Positions 1 to 7,710 of a stretch of 64,000 nt of DNA are shown here, piece by piece (positions within the stretch are counted from its first letter, which is position 1; the number at the start of each line of letters is the position of its first letter). A model generated the notes under the pieces. That model was not told the DNA's origin. It did no database searches and worked only from the letters and a program-made list of their open reading frames with translations. The position numbers were made by a program, and so were the translations under genes. This DNA is from Acidobacteriota bacterium (GTDB taxonomy: Bacteria; Acidobacteriota; Terriglobia; Acidiferrales; UBA7541). The stretch is taken from positions 41,592 to 105,591 of the forward strand of contig QHZD01000033.1 of the NCBI GenBank assembly GCA_003225315.1, given 5' to 3'.

Positions 1-446
1 TCGAAGGTGAGTTTGGATTTTCCGTAAGGGTTAATGGGCGCCTTGGGATGGTCTTCAGGGATGGGAACGATTTCGGGTTCGCCGTAAGTGGCGGCCGTGG
101 ACGAGAAAATAAATTTTTTCACGCCGTGGCGGGTGACGGCGTCGAGAAGATTGACGCCGGAGGCGACGTTCGTGGCGTAGAAGATGCTGGGCTCGTGCAC
201 GGACTTGGCGACGAGGGCCTCGGCGGCGAAGTGCATGACGGCGTCAACTTTGTGCTTGGTGAAGACGGCTTCAAGCTGAGCGCGATCGGCAAGATCAACC
301 TGGCAGAAGGTAGCGCCCGGCGGGACTGCGGCCCGATGGCCTTCAAGCAAGCTGTCCAGCGCGATGACGGACATGCCCCGCGAAATCAAGACTTCTGAAC
401 AAACGCTGCCGATGTAACCCGCTGCCCCAGTAACGAGAATACTCAC
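1..446 (-). CDS. galE: UDP-glucose 4-epimerase, 5' part (truncated by window edge)
   Basis: Reading leftward from a GTG at 446 gives an open frame to the window edge (about 148 codons). It begins with a Rossmann nucleotide-binding motif (VTGAAGYIGS). Further on come the family pieces MHFAAEALV, NVASGVNLLDA and FSSTAATYGEP, then PINPYGKSK, which contains the catalytic YxxxK. This is the N-terminal half of an extended short-chain dehydrogenase of the GalE type, which interconverts UDP-glucose and UDP-galactose in the cytoplasm. GTG is chosen because GGAGAA precedes it and the motif starts a few residues later. The C-terminal substrate domain lies outside the window, so a related UDP-sugar epimerase is possible. 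Confidence 0.9.
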   Translation of the reverse strand, partial: MSILVTGAAGYIGSVCSEVLISRGMSVIALDSLLEGHRAAVPPGATFCQVDLADRAQLEAVFTKHKVDAVMHFAAEALVAKSVHEPSIFYATNVASGVNLLDAVTRHGVKKFIFSSTAATYGEPEIVPIPEDHPKAPINPYGKSKLTF

Positions 447-519
447 CAGTACGTTCTCCTTGAGCCAGGTAGAAACCCAAAATAGACGAGTTCAAGATTA
501 CCCGGGAATCCGGCAAAGA

Positions 520-1194
520 TTAAGCCTGCGACAAGCGGCGCTGAAAGGTAAGAAGAATGAGGTCGGCGCGGCGGCGAACACCAAATTTGTTGAGCAGGTT
601 CGAAACGTGAAACTTCACGGTGCGCTCCGCAATATTGAGCTTGTTGGCGATTTCTTTGTTTGAAAGATTTTCCAGAAGTGAATCGAGAACCTCCTGCTCG
701 CGGCGGCTCAGATTTGTGACGGAGTCGGTCTTGAGGCGGCGGCCCTGCCCAGTGAGGATGGAATCAACGAATCCGGAGAGAAGCTGGCGCGGAACCCAAA
801 ATCCTCCGCTGGCAACAAGCGGAAGAGCGCGGATCAATTGTTCACGGGCTTCGACATAGGTGAGAAGGCCCTTTACGCCAAGACGCAGGAGAGAAAAACT
901 GTTGGCCTCGTTGTGCTGCTCGCCAACGACGATGAGCCGGGATTCCGGATAGCGTTCGAGAAGATTGGCCAACAGCGCGCCGGTGGCGGGCTTGGCAGCG
1001 TGGGCGTCAATGACGTAAACCTGTGCTTTCGGCGGCTCCAGGGTGCGCAAATCGGGCGCAAGCGTGGACTCCAGTTGCTTGAGAACAACCTTGAATTGAG
1101 CTTTCGATAAAATGCGTTCGAATTCGCTCAGCACTAGAGGGTGCGGCGAGAGGATGCAGACCGTCAATTTCGAGGACGACCGTTTCGTAGTCAC
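520..1194 (-). CDS. LuxR/NarL-type response regulator with degenerate receiver
   Basis: A 224-residue cytoplasmic DNA-binding regulator. The C-terminal part (about residues 158-220) is a clear LuxR helix-turn-helix: LSRREQEVLDSL, then NKEIANKLNIAERTVKFHV and NLLNKFGV. The N-terminal 120 residues have the length and strand pattern of a receiver domain, with Asp63 at the usual phosphorylation position. The paired acidic residues expected near residue 16 are replaced by SP (ILSPHPLV), and the conserved Lys after GVKG is not evident. It may therefore act independently of phosphorylation or through a non-canonical signal. No histidine kinase gene lies beside it. The downstream neighbour is galE and the upstream one is the UDP-GlcNAc epimerase gene, so surface-polysaccharide genes are possible targets, but that is inference. 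Confidence 0.85.
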   Translation of the reverse strand: MTTKRSSSKLTVCILSPHPLVLSEFERILSKAQFKVVLKQLESTLAPDLRTLEPPKAQVYVIDAHAAKPATGALLANLLERYPESRLIVVGEQHNEANSFSLLRLGVKGLLTYVEAREQLIRALPLVASGGFWVPRQLLSGFVDSILTGQGRRLKTDSVTNLSRREQEVLDSLLENLSNKEIANKLNIAERTVKFHVSNLLNKFGVRRRADLILLTFQRRLSQA

Positions 1195-1269
1195 TGTTCG
1201 ACAGGGTATTGAAAACTGGCCTAAGGGGCAAGTCCTTTGGCGTCTATGTTCACGAATTGTTACTGACAG

Positions 1270-2394
1270 CTACGATGCATGGCCCCGGGGTACTTCGTTC
1301 AATAATATGTCAACTATGCGCTTGGCGGCATGACCGTCCCAGAGAGGAGGGATGCGGCCAGCTTTACCCTTGCCCGCCAGGGTATCACGCGCAGCAGCGA
1401 CGATCTTGCCCGGATCCGTGCCGACCAGGAGGTTGGTACCTTGGGAGATGGTGACGGGGCGCTCCGTATTTTCCCGCAGGGTAAGGCAGGGGACGCCGAG
1501 AGCCGTGGTTTCTTCCTGGATGCCGCCCGAATCAGTGAACACAAGGCTGGCTTTGCTTAAAAGACAGAGAAAATCGAGGTACCCAACGGGCGGAATGAGC
1601 CGAAGTTGAGGATGATGCTGGATGCCGCCTTGCGTCAGACGCTGCTGAGTGCGGGGATGCACAGGGAAAATAACAGGCATTTCGGCGGCGACGGCGTTGA
1701 TCGCTCCAAGAAGCTGGCTGAGCTTTTCCGTCGAATCGACATTGGAAGGACGATGAAGGGTCAGGACACCGAAGCGCTGCCAGCCGGCGCCATTCTTCAG
1801 TGCCAGTTCTTCACCGATTGCTGATTGCTGGGCGATAGGCAAAAAGTGGCGCAAAGAATCGATCATTACGTTGCCCACCATGAAAATGCTGCTGCGGGAC
1901 CGGCCTTCTTTGAGGAGGTTCTCGATGGCGTCTTCTTCCGTGACAAAGAGGTAGTCGGCGAGTGCATCGGTTAGGATGCGATTGATCTCCTCCGGCATGG
2001 TGCGGTCAAAACTGCGAAGGCCGGCTTCGACGTGGGCCACGCGGATGCCGAGTTTGGCGGCGGCGAGAGAAACCGCAATGGTTGAATTGACATCGCCGAC
2101 GACGAGAACGAGGTCCGGCTGACGCTCGATAAGAACTGGTTCGATGCGCTTTAGGATTTCCGCGGTCTGCGAAGCGTGGGAGCCGGAACCCACTTCCAGA
2201 TTCACGTGCGGCGACGGAATGCCCATCTGGCGGAAGAAAATGTCGGAGAGCTTTTCGTCGTAGTGCTGGCCGGTGTGAACGAGGATGGCTTCGATTTCCG
2301 GATGGCGCTGCATCTCGTGCATGAGCGGCGCGATTTTCGGGAGGTTGGGGCGGGCTCCGACGATATTCAGGATCTTCAAGGGTTGGGCCATCAA
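1270..2394 (-). CDS. wecB: UDP-N-acetylglucosamine 2-epimerase (non-hydrolysing)
   Basis: A 374-residue cytoplasmic enzyme of the GT-B-fold family that interconverts UDP-GlcNAc and UDP-ManNAc, a precursor of enterobacterial-common-antigen-like and capsular polysaccharides. The usual motifs appear in order: GARPNLPK near the N terminus, HTGQHYD, GDVNST, HVEAGLRS, MPEEINR, LHRPSNVD, FTDSGGIQEE and ENTERP. The length matches the family norm of about 375. The start MMAQPLK directly precedes the first beta strand. It is transcribed away from metH, with about 200 bp between the two starts. Confidence 0.95.
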   Translation of the reverse strand: MMAQPLKILNIVGARPNLPKIAPLMHEMQRHPEIEAILVHTGQHYDEKLSDIFFRQMGIPSPHVNLEVGSGSHASQTAEILKRIEPVLIERQPDLVLVVGDVNSTIAVSLAAAKLGIRVAHVEAGLRSFDRTMPEEINRILTDALADYLFVTEEDAIENLLKEGRSRSSIFMVGNVMIDSLRHFLPIAQQSAIGEELALKNGAGWQRFGVLTLHRPSNVDSTEKLSQLLGAINAVAAEMPVIFPVHPRTQQRLTQGGIQHHPQLRLIPPVGYLDFLCLLSKASLVFTDSGGIQEETTALGVPCLTLRENTERPVTISQGTNLLVGTDPGKIVAAARDTLAGKGKAGRIPPLWDGHAAKRIVDILLNEVPRGHAS

Positions 2395-2618
2395 GCAGTC
2401 ATCTCCTTCAGAGTCCCCACGCAGTATAGCATCCAGGAATTGGGCGTTCGATGCCCCAGATTGACCATTCGATTGTCGAAAACGACGGTTTAATGCGCGG
2501 AAGTAGGTATCTGCCGGGAAACCTGAGTAAAATAGAGCGTGGCCGGAAACGTCAGATTTCTAAGGTACTTGGACCATTTTGGCCGGCGAGACGGCAATGA
2601 GTGGTAGTTTTTGAAAAG

Positions 2619-5600
2619 ATGCGCAACCTGAACGAGTCCGCTAAAGCCCTGCGCGAGTTGCTGGCGCAGCGAATCCTCGTGCTTGACGGGGCGATGGGGA
2701 CGATGCTGCAACAACGCAACCTGAATGCGGAGGATTTCGGCGGAGCCGCGCTCGAAGGATGCAATGAGAATCTCGTTCGAACGAGGCCGGATGTCGTTCT
2801 GGATATTCACAGGAAGTATTTTGAGGCGGGATCGGACATCGTCGAGACGAACAGCTTCGGCGGAGCACCGATTGTGCTGGCGGAATATGGCCTTGCCGCC
2901 GATGCACACCTTTTGAACAAACGCGCGGCGGAATTGGCGCGGCAAGCGGCGGATGAATTCAGCACGCCGGGGAAACCGCGGTTCGTGGCGGGATCAATCG
3001 GGCCTACGACAAAGGCGATTACGGTCACGGGCGGCGTGACGTTCAACGACCTGCGGGAGGCCTACTATGTGCAGGCTAAAGGACTCGTCGAAGGCGGAGT
3101 GGATTTGTTGCTCGTGGAAACCAGCCAGGACACCCGGAATATCAAAGCGGCTATTCTCGCGATTCGGAAGTTATCGAGGGAGATTGGGAGTGATGTTCCG
3201 TTCATCATTTCCGTGACGATCGAGCCGATGGGAACGATGCTGGCTGGTCAGACGGTGGAGGCCATGTGGGCGTCGCTGCGGCATGCGAAGCCGCTGGCGT
3301 TTGGGATGAACTGCGCAACGGGGCCGGAGTTCATGACCGACCACATTCGGACGCTGGGGCAGCTTACGGGCGAATTTGTATCCTGCTATCCAAACGCGGG
3401 ATTACCGGATGAAGAAGGAAAGTATCTAGAGACTCCCACTACGCTGGCGGCACAGCTGGAAAAATTTGCGGATCACGGCTGGCTGAATTTAGTAGGTGGC
3501 TGTTGCGGTACGACGGAGCAGCACATTCGCGCGATTGCGCAAATGGCCGAGGGCAAGAAGCCGCGTGTAAGGCCGGCCGAATCGCACCGCGCAGTTTATT
3601 CCGGTATTGAGGCAATTGAGGCGGAGGACAGCACGCGGCCGCTGCTGGTAGGCGAACGCACCAACGTGATCGGGTCGCGCTTGTTCAAGAACCTGGTCGC
3701 GGAAGAAAAGTGGGAAGAGGCCAGCGAAATTGCGCGGCGGCAGGTGCGCGGCGGCGCGCAAGTCGTAGATGTGTGCCTTCAGAGCACGGAACGCGATGAG
3801 AAAAGAGACATTCCACCGTTCTATGAAAAGCTAATCCGTAAAGTGAAGGCGCCGTTGATGATTGATACGACCGATCCGACAGCGATCGAGCTGGCGCTGA
3901 CGTATTGCCAGGGCAAATCCATCATCAATTCCATCAACCTGGAAGACGGCGAGGAAAAATTCGAGCGCGTGGTGCCAATCGCGCATGAATTCGGCGCGGC
4001 GGTAGTGGTCGGTTGCATCGATGAGGACAAGCTGCAGGCGCAAGCGTTCACGCGAGAGCGCAAACTTGCAATCGCCCAGCGTTCGTACAAGTTGCTGACG
4101 GAAAAATACGGGCTGGGCCCGGAGGACATCATTTTCGATTCGCTGGTCTTCCCTTGTGCAACAGGAGACGAAAATTACATCGGCGGAGCGGTCGAGACGG
4201 TCGAAGGTATCCGGCTGATCAAGCAGGCGTTGCCGGATGTACGGACAATCCTCGGCATTTCCAACGTTTCGTTTGGATTGCCGGCGGGCGCGCGCGAAGT
4301 AGTGAACTCCGTTTTTCTGTACTACTGCACGAAAGCGGGGCTAGATCTGGCGATCGTGAATACGGAGAAAATCGAGCGGTTCGCGTCCATTCCCGCGCAC
4401 GAACGCGAACTCGCGGAAAACCTGCTGTTTTCGCACCCGCCGAAGGACGTTCCGGCGGATCACTCGAATGCAAAGCTCTTGCGGGACGTGCACGCTGATT
4501 GGCGGCAACAAAGCAAGGAGCAGCGCGCGGCTGTCAATCAATATTACATTGCGGCAATCACCGAGCACTTTCGAACGGCAAAGAAAAAAGAAAAAGCGCG
4601 CGCGGCGGACCTGCCTCTCGACGAACGCCTGAGCAACTACATTATCGAGGGCACGCGAGACGGCTTGATCGACGATCTAGAGCGCAAGCGCGGGGAGGGC
4701 ACGGCTCCGCTGGACATCGTGAATGGGCCGCTGATGGCGGGCATGGCGGAAGTGGGACGGCTCTTCAACGCCAATGAGTTGATCGTCGCGGAAGTTTTGC
4801 AGTCGGCCGAAGCGATGAAGGCCGCGGTGAGCCACCTCGAGCAGTTTATGGAAAAGGCGGACACCGCCAAGCGCGGAAAAGTTGTGCTGGCAACGGTAAA
4901 AGGCGACGTTCACGACATCGGGAAAAACCTCGTCGAGATCATCCTGAAAAACAACGGCTATGACGTCGTGAATCTGGGAATCAAGGTTCCACCGGAAGAG
5001 TTGATCAAGGCGTATCAGGAGCACAAGCCGGACGCCATCGGTTTATCCGGGCTGCTGGTAAAAAGCGCTCAACAAATGGTGACCACGGCAAGCGATTTGA
5101 AAGACGCGGGCATTGAAATCCCGTTACTCGTCGGCGGCGCCGCGCTTTCCGCGAAATTCACACAGACGAAGATTGCCCCGAGCTATGGCAAGGCCGTGTG
5201 CTACGCCAAAGACGCCATGACCGGCTTGCGCTTGATGAACGAACTGATGGATCCGGCGACGCGCGCAACAGTGGTGCGCGAACATACCGCTTCCGGAAAC
5301 GGTTTTGGCGTGACGACGACGGTCAGCGTCAAAGAAATTCCAAGTGTGACCAGATCGCCGCGTATTCGAACCGACCTCCCCATTCCGCGAGTGCAATACC
5401 TGGACCGCAAGGTCCGCCTGGTGCCCGATCTCCGCGAAGTCTGGGGCTACATCAACCCGTTCATGCTCTATGGGCGGCACATGGGTTTCCGCGGCGACTT
5501 CGAAAAGCGCTTTGCGGAGCGCGATCCGAAAGCCGTCGAGCTCTTTGAGAGCATGGAAGAAGTGAAGAAAGAAGCCGCCGAGTTCATGAAGATCCGGGCG

Positions 5601-6185
5601 GTCTGGCAATTCTTCGAGGTGGAGGCGGCGGGCGATTCCCTGCACCTCTTTGCACCGGGAGAAAAAGAGCCGCTGCACACATTTCGATTCCCACGGCAGC
5701 GGCAGGGCGATTTCCTGTGCCTGAGCGATTACGTTTTGCCCACACAGAACGGACAGCGCGACCACCTGGCGTTGTTTGTGGTGACGGCAGGCGAGGGGGT
5801 ACGCGATCGGGCGGAGAAAGCCAAGAACGAGGGGTATTACTTCAAATCGCATGGGCTGCAGGCGCTGGCAATCGAGACGGCGGAGGGTTGCGCTGAATGG
5901 CTGCACCGGCGCATCCGCGAGGATTGGGGCTTCCCCGACCCGCCCAACATGACCATGGCGCAGCGGTTCACATCGCGCTACCGCGGCAAGCGGTACAGCT
6001 TCGGGTACCCGGCGTGCCCGAGTCTCGAGGACCAGGCCGGAATTTGGAAATTATTGAGGCCGGAAGAGATCGGCATACAGCTTACGGAAGGCTTCATGAT
6101 GGATCCGGAAGCAAGTGTTAGCGCGCTGGTGTTCCATCATCCGGACTGCACCTATTTTTCTGCAGGAGATGCCGGCGAAGGCTAA
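2619..6185 (+). CDS. metH: Cobalamin-dependent methionine synthase
   Basis: A full-length (1188-residue) methionine synthase that transfers the methyl group of methyltetrahydrofolate via methylcobalamin to homocysteine. The modules are in canonical order. The homocysteine domain has zinc-ligand cysteines in MNCATG and GGCCGTT (about residues 230 and 295). The pterin-binding domain covers about 345-640. The B12 cap precedes a Rossmann domain carrying the cobalt-ligand motif DVHDIG near residue 765. The C-terminal reactivation domain has YSFGYPACP for AdoMet binding. The ATG at 2619 is preferred over an in-frame GTG at 2601 because the family start (ALRELLAQRILVLDG) follows directly. No cobalamin or SAM riboswitch was recognised in the roughly 200 bp upstream. 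It converges with the exosortase gene, with 16 bp between them. Confidence 0.97.
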   Translation: MRNLNESAKALRELLAQRILVLDGAMGTMLQQRNLNAEDFGGAALEGCNENLVRTRPDVVLDIHRKYFEAGSDIVETNSFGGAPIVLAEYGLAADAHLLNKRAAELARQAADEFSTPGKPRFVAGSIGPTTKAITVTGGVTFNDLREAYYVQAKGLVEGGVDLLLVETSQDTRNIKAAILAIRKLSREIGSDVPFIISVTIEPMGTMLAGQTVEAMWASLRHAKPLAFGMNCATGPEFMTDHIRTLGQLTGEFVSCYPNAGLPDEEGKYLETPTTLAAQLEKFADHGWLNLVGGCCGTTEQHIRAIAQMAEGKKPRVRPAESHRAVYSGIEAIEAEDSTRPLLVGERTNVIGSRLFKNLVAEEKWEEASEIARRQVRGGAQVVDVCLQSTERDEKRDIPPFYEKLIRKVKAPLMIDTTDPTAIELALTYCQGKSIINSINLEDGEEKFERVVPIAHEFGAAVVVGCIDEDKLQAQAFTRERKLAIAQRSYKLLTEKYGLGPEDIIFDSLVFPCATGDENYIGGAVETVEGIRLIKQALPDVRTILGISNVSFGLPAGAREVVNSVFLYYCTKAGLDLAIVNTEKIERFASIPAHERELAENLLFSHPPKDVPADHSNAKLLRDVHADWRQQSKEQRAAVNQYYIAAITEHFRTAKKKEKARAADLPLDERLSNYIIEGTRDGLIDDLERKRGEGTAPLDIVNGPLMAGMAEVGRLFNANELIVAEVLQSAEAMKAAVSHLEQFMEKADTAKRGKVVLATVKGDVHDIGKNLVEIILKNNGYDVVNLGIKVPPEELIKAYQEHKPDAIGLSGLLVKSAQQMVTTASDLKDAGIEIPLLVGGAALSAKFTQTKIAPSYGKAVCYAKDAMTGLRLMNELMDPATRATVVREHTASGNGFGVTTTVSVKEIPSVTRSPRIRTDLPIPRVQYLDRKVRLVPDLREVWGYINPFMLYGRHMGFRGDFEKRFAERDPKAVELFESMEEVKKEAAEFMKIRAVWQFFEVEAAGDSLHLFAPGEKEPLHTFRFPRQRQGDFLCLSDYVLPTQNGQRDHLALFVVTAGEGVRDRAEKAKNEGYYFKSHGLQALAIETAEGCAEWLHRRIREDWGFPDPPNMTMAQRFTSRYRGKRYSFGYPACPSLEDQAGIWKLLRPEEIGIQLTEGFMMDPEASVSALVFHHPDCTYFSAGDAGEG

Positions 6186-6201
6186 GCGTAGACACCCCCA
6201 C

Positions 6202-7173
6202 TTACCGAAGCTGCCGCCTCTCCGTCATCCACCGGTATGTCAGGGAGAGATATACGAGAAAGATCGAGCAGAAGAATACCGCACCCGCTGAGTTATGAAA
6301 GGGCGAGACAAAATCCGCGAATCCACGATTGCCGAGAACCACGAGTGAAGCAATCCGAAAAGCATTGCTGACGAGCATGAAAAAGAGACACCCGAAGTAA
6401 ACCAAAATAGCGCGGCCCTTTCGAAGGCAGTTCCAGTCCAGAACAATGACAAGACCAAAAATATAGGCAAGAAGCTCAAAGGCGCTGATTCCGGAGCAGG
6501 CGAAGACGATAGATGTGTCCTGAAGCGGTCCGATTATAGACGGCTCTGGACCTACGTCGTATGTCAGGCCAGGTACAAAGCTTCGGGCCAGAACATATAT
6601 GAACCAGCCGAACGCCCGACCGTACCACGGCCAAATGGCCTCAAGAACACGACCGGGGACATTCACAGTCAGGACCAGTACTGCAGCTTTGGCCTCTGAG
6701 CTATAGGCGCGCAGAAGTTGCTTCCAATAGGCAAAAGAAAAGAGCACGACAGTGGGAATCAAAACTGCCAATCTGCCAAGCCCAACGAGAGTTCCGCTAA
6801 AAGTCGGCGTACCGGCAAAGGGCGCCACAGCGCCAGCAAACAAGCGAGAAAGGAGCACAAGGGCCACGTGCATGGCAGCAAAAGTACCGAGCCGCCAAGT
6901 GGAAAAGGAGCGCTCAAGAGTGGCGTCACCACCGGACAGGAGCAGCTCACCACGGCGCCATACAAGCAATAGAAAAGCGAAGGTTACCCAAAGAGGTGAA
7001 GTGGTGAGGAGAATTGGTGCGGCGAACTGATCAACGACAGTGACAATCAGGGTGAGAACCAGAGCGAGGAGAACAGATCTGAGAACAGGAAAACTCCTGG
7101 ATCGAAAGACGTTGCCTGCCAGGAGGCTTGCGTCCAAAGCTTCCGTTGTCGACACTTTGAGTTCAAGTCCCAA
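6202..7173 (-). CDS. Exosortase/archaeosortase-family transpeptidase
   Basis: A polytopic membrane protein of about 323 residues with the three exosortase catalytic signatures: Cys226 in ACSGISAFE, Arg273 in SNAFRIAS and His293 in PFHNSAG. Families with this triad cleave C-terminal PEP-CTERM-type sorting signals at the inner membrane and are thought to transfer the protein to a surface anchor. There is no fused EpsI domain. The gene lies 30 bp downstream of a tiny gene whose product ends in a PEP-CTERM-like signal, so the two are probably co-transcribed and form an enzyme-substrate pair. The first codon is a TTG at 7173, and a GTG six codons later is an alternative. The exact exosortase subfamily (A, B, J and so on) cannot be assigned by eye. 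Confidence 0.88.
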   Translation of the reverse strand: MGLELKVSTTEALDASLLAGNVFRSRSFPVLRSVLLALVLTLIVTVVDQFAAPILLTTSPLWVTFAFLLLVWRRGELLLSGGDATLERSFSTWRLGTFAAMHVALVLLSRLFAGAVAPFAGTPTFSGTLVGLGRLAVLIPTVVLFSFAYWKQLLRAYSSEAKAAVLVLTVNVPGRVLEAIWPWYGRAFGWFIYVLARSFVPGLTYDVGPEPSIIGPLQDTSIVFACSGISAFELLAYIFGLVIVLDWNCLRKGRAILVYFGCLFFMLVSNAFRIASLVVLGNRGFADFVSPFHNSAGAVFFCSIFLVYLSLTYRWMTERRQLR

Positions 7174-7203
7174 CGGCTCAACTCACGTGAGAAGCTACGA
7201 CAA

Positions 7204-7422
7204 CTAGTATTGCCGAGCGATGCGGCGCCGAATAAGGAAGTACCCGCCCAGGCCGATCACCCCGGCGACTGCCATAGCACTAGTCGACATTTCGGGAGCA
7301 TGTCCTCTGTGTTTCTGGGGGGACAGGCCATTTTGATTTCCGTTGCCGTTACCGCCGTTACGAGCCGCAGCGAAAGGAACCGCTACGGACAACAAGCAAA
7401 TCGCAAAGACTAGTCTTTTCAT
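7204..7422 (-). CDS. 72-residue PEP-CTERM-like exosortase substrate
   Basis: The ATG at 7422 follows GGAGA at good spacing. The product has a typical Sec signal peptide (residues 1-20, ending FAAA), then a Gly/Asn-rich stretch (NGGNGNGNQNG), a short basic segment, and a C-terminal tripartite sorting signal: APEMST, a hydrophobic helix of about 17 residues, and RRRIARQY. PE-x-ST followed by a helix and an Arg cluster is the PEP-CTERM layout. If both signals are cleaved the released or anchored product is only about 24 residues. It lies directly upstream of the exosortase gene. A longer frame begins 14 codons earlier but lacks a better ribosome-binding site and would spoil the signal peptide. 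Confidence 0.8.
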   Translation of the reverse strand: MKRLVFAICLLSVAVPFAAARNGGNGNGNQNGLSPQKHRGHAPEMSTSAMAVAGVIGLGGYFLIRRRIARQY

Positions 7423-7447
7423 GGGTAGGTCTCCAAATAAACTAGGG

Positions 7448-7463
7448 AGCAATCGAACTACCA
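7448..7463 (-). promoter_or_regulatory. Sigma-54 -24/-12 promoter candidate for the exosortase substrate gene
   Basis: Reads TGGTAGTTCGATTGCT on the - strand. It matches 9 of the 12 defined positions of the consensus TGGCACG-N4-TTGCW, with exact GG-N10-GC spacing. Predicted initiation is near 7438, about 16 bases before the ATG and just ahead of its GGAGA ribosome-binding site. Confidence 0.5.
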
Positions 7464-7524
7464 AATACGGGGTTTCCCCAGTGCTCCATGGATAGGTTAG
7501 TCCTGAGTTTACAAGAGATTACAG

Positions 7525-7568
7525 ACGACACGTTTATAGCCACGCAGTACTTGCCCGATACGTGTCGT
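7525..7568. promoter_or_regulatory. 9-bp perfect inverted repeat, possible activator site
   Basis: ACGACACGT (7525-7533) is repeated inverted as ACGTGTCGT (7560-7568), with 26 bp between. The dyad lies about 90-130 bp upstream of the predicted sigma-54 start, the usual distance for an enhancer-binding protein. It could instead form a hairpin in a longer transcript. Confidence 0.4.
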
Positions 7569-7710
7569 ATGGGCTTCCTTAAATGTGCAAATATCTATCT
7601 AAGAACTCCAAACGGCGGGAACGGCAATACATTGAAGGCAGGTCCATCTGTGGTCATGCATGAACCGCGGTGGATTCAACGCTAGGCCCGCTGTCTTGTG
7701 GGACGAGGAT

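Noticed and set aside
2420..2435. TGG-N9-TGC site upstream of the UDP-GlcNAc epimerase gene
   Set aside because: Only 6 of 12 sigma-54 positions match and the final base is not A/T; within chance expectation.
2490..2945. 151-codon frame on the - strand
   Set aside because: Lies over the start of metH, whose protein similarity is unambiguous; the translation has no family features.
7446..7487. Possible riboswitch or structured leader: GGAGCA...TGCTCC enclosing GGGGTTTCCCC upstream of the exosortase substrate gene
   Set aside because: It does not match the cyclic-di-GMP riboswitch core or another class I know, and the predicted sigma-54 start lies downstream of it, so it would not be transcribed from that promoter.
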